Shown in pieces: positions 18,591-27,098 of a stretch of DNA of 62,586 nt (position 1 is the first letter of the stretch; every line of letters starts with the position of its first letter). The notes beneath the pieces are model-generated. The model was not told where the DNA came from. It saw only the letters and a list, made by a program, of their open reading frames with translations, and did not search any database. This DNA is from Deltaproteobacteria bacterium (GTDB lineage: Bacteria; Desulfobacterota; Desulfobulbia; Desulfobulbales; JAJRZW01): assembly GCA_024275015.1 (NCBI GenBank), contig JAJRZW010000048.1, forward strand, positions 1 through 62,586. The letters are read 5' to 3'. The position numbers were made by a program, and so were the translations under genes.

Positions 18591-18673
18591 TCGATTTCAC
18601 CGGATTTTTCAATCCGGCAAAACCAGCGGTGCCTCCCCGCGCCGCGCACAGTCCGTTTTTCAACGGACTGCTA
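18591..18673 (+). repeat. Right-hand fragment of repeat B
   Basis: Carries the last two stem-loops of B: the CCGG...CCGGCAAAA arm and AGTCCGTTTTTCAACGGACT, followed by GC-TA. It lies downstream of the GNAT gene. The final stem-loop could serve as a terminator, though no T run follows. Confidence 0.7.
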
Positions 18674-18729
18674 TACCTGTTTACGGCAGCTATGTCGTTG
18701 CTACGTTTTTGTTCAGTTTCTGCCGGTTT

Positions 18730-18745
18730 TGTCGCAGGCGCAACA
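18730..18745 (+). promoter_or_regulatory. NifA upstream activator site for nifE
   Basis: TGTCGCAGGCGCAACA is an exact TGT-N10-ACA NifA-binding pattern, 100 bp upstream of the sigma-54 promoter at 18845, the usual distance. Confidence 0.75.
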
Positions 18746-18844
18746 TCGGCGTCTGGAACGGCCGCCAGAGCCGCCGCCGGTCATCATGGCAGATCCTCTG
18801 TGTAACCACCTGTAAAAATTGAATAAATAAAATTGATTCTCCTC

Positions 18845-18859
18845 TGGCATGGGGGTTGC
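18845..18859 (+). promoter_or_regulatory. Sigma-54 promoter for nifENB
   Basis: TGGCATGGGGGTTGC matches the -24/-12 consensus, with GG at 18846-18847 and GC at 18858-18859, ten bases apart. The expected transcription start is near 18870. A repeat A element begins at 18881, so the element is transcribed as part of the nifE leader. Confidence 0.85.
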
Positions 18860-18872
18860 TCTTTTGGGGAAG

Positions 18873-19045
18873 CAAACGAGGTAAGCGATCAATTAATCAC
18901 ACCTAATGCAAAAACAATCGCACTTCGTAAGGGTTTCAGGGACGCCGCCATGTGCGCGCTTTAACCCCTTTTGATCATACTAATAGGTATATCAAAGGAT
19001 TAAAGCGCGTGCAGGGTGGTGTTCATGGAGCGCTTACCAAACGAG
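18873..19045 (+). mobile_element. Intact repeat A element in the nifE leader, with perfect 8-bp target duplication
   Basis: The element spans 18881-19037, exactly 157 bp, flanked by CAAACGAG on both sides (18873-18880 and 19038-19045). The ends GTAAGCGATC and GAGCGCTTAC form an imperfect 10-bp terminal inverted repeat. It contains the internal inverted repeat GCGCGCTTTAA...TTAAAGCGCGTG around TGATATACC-like sequence. No coding capacity. It is a non-autonomous element inserted between the sigma-54 promoter and the nifE ribosome site. Confidence 0.93.
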
Positions 19046-19070
19046 TACTTCAAACCAGGGGAGAATCATC

Positions 19071-20435
19071 ATGTCGGCAACAGTTTTTGCAGAGCGCAGT
19101 GACCAGATCCATCGCAAGGGAACAAAGCCCTTTGATATCAGCTGCGACCGGGAAAGTCTGGCGGGCGCGGTCAGTCAGCGGGCCTGTGTCTTCTGCGGGT
19201 CGCGGGTGGTTCTCTATCCCATCGCCGACGCCGTCCATCTGGTTCACGGTCCCATCGGCTGTGCTGTTTATACCTGGGACATCCGCGGGGCTCTTTCCTC
19301 CGGGCCGGAGCTGCACCGCCTCTCGTTTTCAACCGATATTCAGGAAAGGGATGTGATCTTCGGCGGCGAGTAGAAACTCGGCCATGCCCTGGTCGAGCTG
19401 ATTGACCGTTATCAGCCAAAGGCCGCCTTTGTCTATTCAACCTGCATCGTCGGGATCATCGGCGACGATATCGAAGCGGTCTGTCGGAAGGTGGCGGCGG
19501 AAAAGGGCATCCCGGTGCTGCCGGTACAGTCCGAGGGGTTCAATGGTAACAAGAGGGCCGGGTATGAGGCCGCCTGTAACGCCATGTTTCGTCTGGTGGG
19601 GACCGGCGATACCGCCGGGATTTCCGGATGTTCCATCAACATCCTCGGCGATTTCAATCTCGCGGGTGAGATCTGGTTGATCCGTGACTACTTTAACCGC
19701 ATCGGGGTCGAGGTGGTGGCCAATATCACCGGCGACGGCAGGGTCGATGACATCAGGCGCTGCCACGGCGCGGCCTTGAACGTGGTCCAGTGCTCCGGGG
19801 CGACCATGACTCTCGCGAAGATGATGGAAGAAAAATACGGCATCCCGGTGATCCGGGTTTCCTACTTCGGCATCGAGGACATGGCCGAGTCGCTCTACGC
19901 GGTGGCGGCCCACTTCAAAGATCGGGAGATGATGGAGCGGGCGAAAAAGGTGGTGCGGGAGGAACTTGACACCATCCTGCCGCGGTTAAAAAAATATCGT
20001 GCCGCCCTCAGTGGTAAAAAAGCGGCGATTTATGTGGGCGGCGCCTTCAAGGCCTTCTCCCTGGTCAAGGCCTTCCGGCATCTCGGCATGACTGTGGTCA
20101 TGGTCGGCTCCCAGACCGGGACAAAAGAGGATTACCGGGAGCTTTTTGCGATCACCGATGACGGGACGATCATCGTCGATGACTCAAATCCCCTGGAGCT
20201 TTCAAGCTTTCTCCAGGAAAAGGAGGTTGACATCTTTGTCGGCGGGGTCAAGGAACGGCCCATCGCCTACAAACTTGGAATTGCCTTCTGCGACCATAAC
20301 CACGAGAGAAAGGAGATGCTGGCCGGGTTTGCCGGGATGATGAACTTTGCCAAAGAGGTTTATTCCTCGGTTATGAGCCCGGTCTGGAAGCTCGTACCCC
20401 GGCGCGGCAAGGTCTGCGAGGGGAGGGCGTTATGA
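19071..20435 (+). CDS. nifE: Nitrogenase cofactor scaffold NifE, interrupted by an in-frame TAG
   Basis: NifE with NifN forms the scaffold on which the NifB cofactor matures to FeMo-co. The frame from ATG 19071 (after CCAGGGGAGAATCATC) to TGA 20435 is 454 codons, normal for the family. Cluster cysteines are seen in [19 protein letters not shown] and [12 protein letters not shown]. Codon 101 (19371-19373) is TAG, in GGE-stop-KLGHAL. NifD in this window reads GGEKKL at the same place, so an AAG-to-TAG change is the simplest explanation. Both sides are in frame without an indel. Possible causes are nonsense mutation, readthrough, amber re-coding or sequence error. It overlaps nifN by four bases. 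Confidence 0.93.
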
Positions 20436-21787
20436 GCACAATGCCGCGATACGTTTCCACCACCAACGCCTGCAAGCTCTGCAAGCCTCTCGGCGCCTGT
20501 ATCGCCTTTCGCGGTATCGAGGCCACGGTCCCCTATCTTCACGGTTCCCAGGGCTGCGCTACTTATATGCGGCGGTATATCATCAGCCACTTCAACGAGC
20601 CCATCGACATTGCCTCGTCATCCATGGGGGAGAAGAACGCCATTTATGGCGGCGGCGCTAATCTCAAACAGGGGTTGAAGAACGTCAGCGCCAAGTACCG
20701 GCCGTTGATGATCGGTATCGCCACCACCTGTCTTACCGAGACCATTGGCGATGATCTCAGGATGATCGTCCACGAATACCGCCAGGAGGCGGGAGATGAT
20801 GATGAGATCCCGATTCTGGTCCGGGTCTCAACCCCCAGTTACTCGGGAACCCACATGGAGGGCTTTCACGCCGCCGTCCGCAGTACCCTTGCCGCCCTGT
20901 GCCGGAATGTCCCGGCCCATGAGCGGATAAATGTCTTCCCCGGCCTCCTCTCACCAGCCGATATCCGGCATTTAAAAGAGATATTTGCCGCCTTCGGCCT
21001 TGCGGCCACTGTCCTGCCGGATATCTCAGAAACCCTGGACGGTCCGGCCCTTGATGAATACCTCCTGATTCCGGCGGGCGGCACCCTTATCGAAAATATC
21101 AAGACCATGGGCGGCGCCGCGGCCAGCATTGAATTCGGCTCAACCCTCGGGGCCGACAGCTGCGGTAATTATCTTCAGGAGACCTTTGGGGTGGAAAATT
21201 TCCGCCTTCCCATGCCCATTGGCGTCAACGCCGGCGACCGGTTTTTTTCTCTGTTAGAGCGTCTGTCAGGCAAGCCCGCCCCGGCCCGTTATACCGGAGC
21301 CCGGGGTCGTCTTATCGACAGTCTGGTGGACGGCCATAAATATGTCTTCGGTAAGAAAGCGGTGGTTTACGGCGAAGAGGATCTGGTTGTCGCCCTGGCC
21401 GGGTTTCTCGCCGAAATCGGGGTGCAGCCGGCGCTCTGCGCCTCCGGCGGCAGGAGCGGCAGACTGGCCGCAAGGGTGAACGAGGTGACCCGGGGGCTTT
21501 GCGAAACTGCCCCGGAGAGTCATGAGGATGTCGATTTTCACGGGATCGAGCTCCGGGCCGGGGAATTGCGGCCGGATCTGATTATCGGCCACAGCAAGGG
21601 CTACCGGTTGGCGCGGGAGCTTGGCGTACCCCTGATCCGGGTCGGGTTTCCGGTTCATGACCGCATCGGCGGCCAGCGCATTCTCCATATCGGTTATGAG
21701 GGAGCCCAGCAGCTTTTTGATCTTATCGCCAACAGCATGATCCAGGTGAAACAGGATGGGTCAAAAATTGGCTACGCATACATGTGA
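20432..21787 (+). CDS. nifN: Nitrogenase cofactor scaffold NifN
   Basis: Beta-like subunit of the NifEN scaffold; 451 residues, translationally coupled to nifE through ATGA. The N-terminal TNACKLCKPLGA, GSQGCATYMRRY and TTCLTETIGDD match NifK/NifN. It is intact throughout, including the region equivalent to the nifK stop (CGNYLQETFGV). It ends near an inverted repeat (ATCGGTTTAACCGAT) at 21787-21801, then nifB follows after 180 bases. Confidence 0.96.
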   Translation: MSTMPRYVSTTNACKLCKPLGACIAFRGIEATVPYLHGSQGCATYMRRYIISHFNEPIDIASSSMGEKNAIYGGGANLKQGLKNVSAKYRPLMIGIATTCLTETIGDDLRMIVHEYRQEAGDDDEIPILVRVSTPSYSGTHMEGFHAAVRSTLAALCRNVPAHERINVFPGLLSPADIRHLKEIFAAFGLAATVLPDISETLDGPALDEYLLIPAGGTLIENIKTMGGAAASIEFGSTLGADSCGNYLQETFGVENFRLPMPIGVNAGDRFFSLLERLSGKPAPARYTGARGRLIDSLVDGHKYVFGKKAVVYGEEDLVVALAGFLAEIGVQPALCASGGRSGRLAARVNEVTRGLCETAPESHEDVDFHGIELRAGELRPDLIIGHSKGYRLARELGVPLIRVGFPVHDRIGGQRILHIGYEGAQQLFDLIANSMIQVKQDGSKIGYAYM

Positions 21788-21967
21788 ATCGGTTTAACCG
21801 ATGTCTGTCCATAAAATGGTCTTTTCGTCCGATTCCGGCGTCATGAGCAAAATGGAAAATGTTCATGATGCCATGGCGGGACTGCGATTTTTAATTTTGT
21901 TCACTCCCTGACCCTGGACGAAAATCCTCAGTTTTCAAGACACCCTAAAACATAAAAGGGAAAAATT
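21788..21967. other. nifN-nifB spacer
   Basis: 180-bp spacer with the palindrome ATCGGTTTAACCGAT right after nifN and a short sequence CCATGGCGGGAC also found in repeat C. No sigma-54 site with correct spacing is seen, so nifB probably shares the nifE transcript. Confidence 0.4.
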
Positions 21968-23245
21968 ATGAAAGAGAAAAGCCGGAAGGATTACAGCAAA
22001 CACCCGTGTTTCAATGCCGCGGTCAAGGGCCGGTTCGGTCGGGTTCATCTGCCGGTGGCGCCGAAATGCAATATCCAGTGCAATTTCTGCAACCGCAAAT
22101 ACGACTGTGTCAACGAATCGCGCCCAGGGGTGACGAGTACCGTTCTTTCCCCGGCCCAGGCCGCGGTATACATGGGAAAGGTCCTCGACAAGGAACCGCG
22201 GATATCAGTGGCCGGGATCGCCGGGCCCGGCGATCCCTTTGCCAACCCGGATGAGACCATGGCCACCCTGCGGATGATCAGCGAAAAATTCCCCGGGATC
22301 ATCCTGTGTCTGGCCACCAACGGCCTTGCGATCGGCCCTTATATTGAAGAGCTTTCCCGGATGAATGTCTCCCATGTAACCGTCACCGTCAACGCGGTCG
22401 ATCCCGAAATCGGTGCCAGGATTTATAGCTTTGTCAGGGACGGCAAAATAGTTTACCGGGGTGTCCAGGGCGCAAGTCTCCTCCTTGAACGGCAGTTAGC
22501 CGCCATCGCCGGGTTAAAAAGGCACGGGATTACCGTCAAGGTCAATAATATCGTCACTCCCGGAATAAACGACACCCGGGTCGAGGAGGTGGCCGGGAAG
22601 ATGGGTGAACTTGGGGTGGATCTGTTGAACTGCATGGCCATGTTCCCAAACCTTGGTACCCCCTTTGGTGAACTGCCGCAGCCGGATAAAAAACAGATGG
22701 CGGATATTCGCAACCTGGCGGAGAAATACCTGCCGCAGATGCGTCATTGCACCCGCTGTCGCGCCGATGCCGTCGGGCTGCTTGATAATGACCGGACCGC
22801 TGAGTTCCGCGGCTGTCTTTCCGCCTGTGCCTCTCTGCCGGCGACTGACGAGGTTGTCCGTCCCTATGTGGCGGTATGCACCAAGGAGGGGGTGCTGGTT
22901 AATCAGCATCTTGGCGAGGCAAACAGACTGCAGATATGGGAACAGGACGGTGACGGTTTCCGGATGATCGGCGAGAGGCAGGCACCGGAGGCGGGCGGCG
23001 GAGTGCGGCGCTGGACCGCGCTGGCGAAGATTCTGGGTGATTGTCGGGTGCTTCTTGCCGGCAATATCGGCGCCACCCCCGAGGCCCTGCTTGAAGAGTC
23101 GGGAATAAGGACCGCGGTGATGAACGGTTTTATTGAAGACGCGCTCGCGGCTGTTTATTCCGGCCGGGACGTCAATGTTTACCGGGGACGGCGTGAATCA
23201 TGCGCCGCCGGCGGCTGTTCCGGAACAGGCTCTGGTTGCGGCTGA
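21968..23245 (+). CDS. nifB: NifB, FeMo-cofactor precursor synthase with NifX-like tail
   Basis: Radical SAM enzyme that makes the 8Fe-9S-C precursor (NifB-co). 425 residues. HPCF is followed by the CX3CX2C motif at Cys34, Cys38 and Cys41 (KCNIQCNFC). IAGPGDPFANP, LATNGLA and VTPGINDTRVEE follow, with further cysteines in CTRCRADAVG. The last 120 residues are a NifX/NafY-like domain (YVAVCTKEGVLVNQHLGEA), ending with a Cys/Gly-rich tail. The fusion is common in group III nif loci. It is the active counterpart of the cysteine-less paralogue at 15824. Confidence 0.97.
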   Translation: MKEKSRKDYSKHPCFNAAVKGRFGRVHLPVAPKCNIQCNFCNRKYDCVNESRPGVTSTVLSPAQAAVYMGKVLDKEPRISVAGIAGPGDPFANPDETMATLRMISEKFPGIILCLATNGLAIGPYIEELSRMNVSHVTVTVNAVDPEIGARIYSFVRDGKIVYRGVQGASLLLERQLAAIAGLKRHGITVKVNNIVTPGINDTRVEEVAGKMGELGVDLLNCMAMFPNLGTPFGELPQPDKKQMADIRNLAEKYLPQMRHCTRCRADAVGLLDNDRTAEFRGCLSACASLPATDEVVRPYVAVCTKEGVLVNQHLGEANRLQIWEQDGDGFRMIGERQAPEAGGGVRRWTALAKILGDCRVLLAGNIGATPEALLEESGIRTAVMNGFIEDALAAVYSGRDVNVYRGRRESCAAGGCSGTGSGCG

Positions 23246-23262
23246 ACTTTTTAACTGGCCGC

Positions 23263-23330
23263 GAGAAAAAGCCGTCCATGGTGTTTTTTTAACCCCGGTT
23301 GGCCAAAACAGATTACGGCCAACCTCTCGA
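23263..23330 (+). repeat. Left-hand fragment of repeat B between nifB and nifX
   Basis: GAGAAAAAGCCGTCCATGG and CCGGTTGGCCAAAACA through GGCCAACCTCTCGA match the first two stem-loops of B. The fragment ends directly at the nifX ribosome site AGGAGGAG. Confidence 0.7.
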
Positions 23331-23343
23331 AGGAGGAGAAAAG

Positions 23344-23655
23344 ATGAAGATAGCAGTGGTTTCAACGGATGGGATCACGGTTGATGAACATTTCGGCCGG
23401 GCGGAGAGGTTTCTGATCTATGAACTTGATGGTGAGCGTAAGCTTATGCTCGGGAGCCGAGACTGCGTTTCGCTGTCGGTGGGCGACCGTGATCACGCCT
23501 TTGATCCGTCGAGGTTTGAGACGGTGGTGGATGTTATTGCCGGTTGCGTCCGGGTCTATTGCGTCAGGATCGGGGAGAAACCGGCGGCTGAGCTTAAAAA
23601 ACGCGGGATTTTAGCGGTGGTGTATGAAGGGCCAATTGCCGCTATCCGGGAGTAG
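23344..23655 (+). CDS. nifX: NifX-like dinitrogenase iron-molybdenum cofactor-binding protein
   Basis: 103 residues, starting MKIAVVSTDGITVDEHFGRAERF behind AAGGAGGAGAAAAG. It is a single NifX/NafY-type domain thought to carry NifB-co or FeMo-co between NifB, NifEN and apo-dinitrogenase. Similar domains end both NifB and the cysteine-less NifB-like protein here. Stop is TAG. nifV follows after 71 bases. The nifX name is by family and place; other NifX-type names are possible. Confidence 0.85.
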   Translation: MKIAVVSTDGITVDEHFGRAERFLIYELDGERKLMLGSRDCVSLSVGDRDHAFDPSRFETVVDVIAGCVRVYCVRIGEKPAAELKKRGILAVVYEGPIAAIRE

Positions 23656-23726
23656 ATATATTTTTTCGGCGTGGTTTGATCGTAAGCGCAAACTTGCTAC
23701 CGGCCTGCGGCCTGAGAGGTGGAAAG

Positions 23727-24857
23727 ATGAAAGGACTGGTTGACACGACCCTGCGGGAAGGGGGACAGACGGTGGGGGTCACCTTTGACCCGGCAGTGAA
23801 AAAAGAGATTTTCCTTCACCTGTGCCGGGTCGGGGTTGAGGAGATAGAGCTTGGCTGCGCCACCTCTTTTGCTCCTGAACTGGTGGATTTTATGGGCTTT
23901 TGCCGCCGGACGGAGGGTAGCCCCCGGTTGGCTTTGTGGAGTCGTTGCCGCAGGCGGGATATCGCGCTTGCGTGTGAGCTGCGTCCGGATGTTCTTTCCC
24001 TGTCTATTCCGGCATCTGATTTGCACCTTGAAAAGAAACTGGCCCGTGACCGTGGCTGGGCCCTGGCCGCGGTTGGTGAAGGCGTTTCCATGGCGAGGGA
24101 CAACGGGGTCGCGCTGGTATCTCTCGGGCTGGAAGACGCCACCAGGGCGGATGGCGGTTTTGTTTTGCAGTTGGCGCGGGCGGCAAAGAGTGCAGGGGCA
24201 TTCAGGGTCAGGATTGCCGATACCGTTGGCTGTGCGACCCCTGGAGAATTAGCCGGCATGGTTGGAAGGCTTAAAAAAGAAATTCCAATTGAAGTCGGGG
24301 TCCATTGTCATAATGATTTTGCCATGGCCACCGCCAACAGCATCATGGCCCTTGACGCCGGTGCCGACTGGGCCGACGTCACGGTTCTTGGTCTTGGAGA
24401 GAGGGCCGGTTGCGCCGGGCTTGAGGCGGTTGCGGTATTTCTGGCATTCCGGCGTGGCCGGGGCTATGAAACCTCCCGGCTGACGGCGCTGGCAAAGATC
24501 GTGGCCTGTGCTTCCGGCCGGAAAATTCACCCCCATTGTCCGGTGGTCGGGGAACGGATATTTCATTGTGAGACCGGTCTGCATCTTCAGGGACTCATGC
24601 GTGATCCGGCGACCTATGAGCCTTTTCCCCCTGAGGCGACAGGGGCGGAACGCCGTTTTGCCTTCGGGGTTAAGAGCGGGATGAAAGAGGTCGCGGATGT
24701 CCTTGGTCGTGGCGGCGCGGACTGGGGGCGGGTTGAGCTTGAGAGGTTGACTCGGGAGGTAAGAAAGCGGGCCGCGGAATTCGGCCGGTCCCTTGATGCC
24801 GGAGAGTTCGCGATCCTGGTGGCGGACGCCGCCGATGCTCCAGCCATGGACGCGTGA
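23727..24857 (+). CDS. nifV: Homocitrate synthase NifV
   Basis: Condenses acetyl-CoA and 2-oxoglutarate to homocitrate, the organic ligand of FeMo-co. 376 residues from ATG 23727 (GAGGTGGAAAG before it): MKGLVDTTLREGGQTVGVTF. The DTTLREG motif and metal-binding HCHNDFAMA are those of the DRE-TIM synthases, and GLGERAGCAGLE matches NifV. An earlier ATG at 23676 would add 17 atypical residues. It ends the nif cluster; the next gene is convergent. Confidence 0.92.
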   Translation: MKGLVDTTLREGGQTVGVTFDPAVKKEIFLHLCRVGVEEIELGCATSFAPELVDFMGFCRRTEGSPRLALWSRCRRRDIALACELRPDVLSLSIPASDLHLEKKLARDRGWALAAVGEGVSMARDNGVALVSLGLEDATRADGGFVLQLARAAKSAGAFRVRIADTVGCATPGELAGMVGRLKKEIPIEVGVHCHNDFAMATANSIMALDAGADWADVTVLGLGERAGCAGLEAVAVFLAFRRGRGYETSRLTALAKIVACASGRKIHPHCPVVGERIFHCETGLHLQGLMRDPATYEPFPPEATGAERRFAFGVKSGMKEVADVLGRGGADWGRVELERLTREVRKRAAEFGRSLDAGEFAILVADAADAPAMDA

Positions 24858-24917
24858 TCGTTTTACTGGCCTTGATTTTTTGGTTTAACCGGATGCTTTA
24901 TCCTGAGAAATCGGCGC

Positions 24918-26225
24918 TCAAGGCAGGGCCATGGGGGTCTCGATCCGGTTGCGGCATTCGCGCAGGAGGTCGTCGCGCAGGCGGTCGTGGTCGAGACGAT
25001 AGATGTCGCCCGGAAAGAGCAGGGGGATGACCCCGGTATCGAACAGGCGTTTGATCTCGTATTCCTCGTGGGCCACGCCCCGGCGGTAGATGTAGTCGAT
25101 ATAGCTTTTATTGGTGTGGATGATGAATTCTACCCGCATCCCTTCCATGCGGGCGAAGAATTTGAGCATCGCGGTCGAGCCGGAACTGCCGGTGTTGCCG
25201 CGGTATCCTCCCCCGGCCAGGGTGTCGCTCAGGTCTTCAAGCCCCATGAAGGTCTTTGCCCGGGCGGTGCAGGCGGCAAGGTGTTTCTGGAACATTTTCA
25301 CCTCGCTGATCGAGTCAACCACTCCCATGAGTCCCAGTTCGTCATCAACGGCGATGGCCGGATTTTCTCTGCCCTTGCGGAGGAGTTTCAGAACCTTGGC
25401 CTCGGCCCCTTTGCGTCTGATGCTGACGTAGATGGGGATGTCGCCGGTGGGGCTGGTGAAACGGCGTCGTTTCACCAGAGTGAGTTTGCGGTTTGCTTCC
25501 GGGCTGACGGCCGCGGCCTCGTCCGGGCTGATCACCCTGACCGCGCGGCAACCGTAGTCGTCCGGATTGTGCTCGCTTAACAGGTAGACCAGGTCCAGAT
25601 CGCCGATTTTTACTTCCGGGTTCCAGACGTTGTCGTTTAAGAAGTCGAGAAAATCGGCAAACCTCTTTTCGATTCCGGTCTCCCTTTCCCGCTGTTCGAT
25701 GGCCCCGGCAAGGAGCATGAGCACCAGTTTGCGTTTGGCCTCGAACCTTGCCTTTTTGTGGTAGCGGGGGTCGATGTTTATCAGCAGCAGCTCGGCCGGG
25801 TTCGAGGTGACGTCGATCTCGTTGGTTATCTCGATATGGCTGGCGTGGGCCCGCATTACCGTACTTTTTAAAAAGCGGATAACCGAGTCGGCGGTGGCGG
25901 AGCAGCCTTTTATCTGGGCGATTATCTCCCGATCCCGGCCCTTGAACCCGAACATATTGCCGAGCATGAGGCAGGTGCGTTTCTCAAGTCTTTCCCGGAC
26001 CTCGGGGTCCTTCCTGATTCGGTGAATGTCGGCGATATTTTCCGTTCCCAGCAAAGAGCAGATCTGATCACGCAGGACCCGGTAGCGGGTGATCAGGCCC
26101 TCGCTTCGCAGTCGGGCGGCGAATTCCTTCGCCTCGCGGGAGAAAGCCGCAGGGGCCGGGGGAGCGTCTCCGGTGGCAAAGGGACCGTCCTGCCGCAGCA
26201 GGGTCATTATGCTCGCGTCTTTCAT
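24918..26225 (-). CDS. Uncharacterised protein with RelA/SpoT-like nucleotidyltransferase features
   Basis: 435 residues from ATG 26225; a further 11 residues are possible. The N-terminal two thirds are unrecognised and helix-rich. The C-terminal third has the outline of a RelA/SpoT synthetase: IPIYVSIRRKGAEAKVLKLL, VDDELGLMGVVDS, a Gly-rich GGYRGNTGSSG, then VEFIIHTNKSYIDY and RRGVAHEEYEIKRLF, comparable to VEIQIRT and GIAAHWxYK. Overall identity is low, so this could equally be a different nucleotidyltransferase. It is convergent with nifV. The function remains unknown. Confidence 0.6.
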   Translation of the reverse strand: MKDASIMTLLRQDGPFATGDAPPAPAAFSREAKEFAARLRSEGLITRYRVLRDQICSLLGTENIADIHRIRKDPEVRERLEKRTCLMLGNMFGFKGRDREIIAQIKGCSATADSVIRFLKSTVMRAHASHIEITNEIDVTSNPAELLLINIDPRYHKKARFEAKRKLVLMLLAGAIEQRERETGIEKRFADFLDFLNDNVWNPEVKIGDLDLVYLLSEHNPDDYGCRAVRVISPDEAAAVSPEANRKLTLVKRRRFTSPTGDIPIYVSIRRKGAEAKVLKLLRKGRENPAIAVDDELGLMGVVDSISEVKMFQKHLAACTARAKTFMGLEDLSDTLAGGGYRGNTGSSGSTAMLKFFARMEGMRVEFIIHTNKSYIDYIYRRGVAHEEYEIKRLFDTGVIPLLFPGDIYRLDHDRLRDDLLRECRNRIETPMALP

Positions 26226-26280
26226 TGTTCTATTTCTGTTGAGGTGAGTCTGTCGCATCTGTCGGTTTTAACAGTCCCGT

Positions 26281-26325
26281 TAAAAAACACGGTAAATTCG
26301 AGAGGTTGGCCAAAACAGGTAGCCA
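26281..26325 (-). repeat. Small fragment of repeat B
   Basis: CGGTAAATTCGAGAGGTTGG then CCAAAACAGGTAGCCAA resembles the central part of B in reverse orientation; it is decayed. Confidence 0.45.
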
Positions 26326-26403
26326 ATTTCTTGGATGAACTCGTAACAATCCATGGGATGGCTAAGCAATAATTTTGATATACAAGGAGAGGTGTCCTTT
26401 GTC

Positions 26404-26470
26404 GAGCGAGGCCATATATCCCGCCATAGCGGAACCGAGCGAACAAAAGGACGCCACGACGTCGTAGATT
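26404..26470 (+). repeat. Repeat C, copy 1
   Basis: About 67 bp containing CCATATATCCCGCCATAGCG and GAACAAAAGG, ending GACGTCGTAGATTG. It matches 34701-34768 with scattered differences. Both copies are intergenic; ends are not defined. Confidence 0.6.
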
Positions 26471-26532
26471 GCAATTATTGTTAGCGATCAAAAAAAATAT
26501 TACCTGAATGTGTCACCCTTGTCCGCGGCGGC

Positions 26533-26559
26533 GTGGCATGGTGTTCATGGAGCGCTTAC
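26533..26559 (+). repeat. Right-end fragment of repeat A
   Basis: GGCATGGTGTTCATGGAGCG then CTTAC is the right terminus of A with the GAGCGCTTAC end intact; the rest is missing. Confidence 0.6.
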
Positions 26560-26636
26560 GAAAAAAGGGCCTCCGGGGGGGAGTCCTTTCCCACGGCGGC
26601 CCCTGACAGGCTCCGGACATTTTTACCGCGTGTTTT

Positions 26637-27098
26637 TTACCCTTTCTTTTTCGCGGCACCGTTCTTGCGGCGTTTGGCGATGGACTTTCTCAGGTTGTCG
26701 GGCAGGCCCCGGGCCTTTCCCGCTTTTTTGCGTCGCTCGGAGAGGGATTTTGCGCACAGGGGCTGGCGCATCTTGAAGCCGTGTTTGGTCCGGTATTCGC
26801 GCCCGGTGAGGCCGTGGGAGCGCAGGTGTTTGGGGGAGAGCATGCGGAAGCTCTCGCCGCATTCAAGGCAGATGATCTTGTTTTTGAGGATTGATTTTTC
26901 AGGCGCAACCGCAGGTTTGCCGCTGTCCGTTGCTGTTCCTTCTTCACCTGCCACGTCACAGGTCTCTTGGTGTTGCAGATTTTTAAGCACGCTGAATGTC
27001 TGTTGCAGGGCCTGATTGATTTCTTCGGTATTCATTCCGCTGGCGGAAGTCTGGGCGGTTATGATTTCTGCCGCCATCTCGACAAGTGATTTACTCAT
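26637..27098 (-). CDS. MucR/Ros-type zinc-finger transcriptional regulator
   Basis: 153 residues. The MucR/Ros domain lies at about 70-135 with IICLECGESFRMLSPKHLRSHGLT, a CX2C-plus-His zinc finger, then YRTKHGF. The C-terminus is very basic (ERRKKAGKARGLPDNLRKSIAKRRK). The N-terminal 70 residues resemble the dimerisation segment of this family. Proteins of this type silence AT-rich or horizontally acquired genes in alphaproteobacteria and occur in Desulfobacterota. Its targets are unknown. It stands alone. Confidence 0.88.
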   Translation of the reverse strand: MSKSLVEMAAEIITAQTSASGMNTEEINQALQQTFSVLKNLQHQETCDVAGEEGTATDSGKPAVAPEKSILKNKIICLECGESFRMLSPKHLRSHGLTGREYRTKHGFKMRQPLCAKSLSERRKKAGKARGLPDNLRKSIAKRRKNGAAKKKG

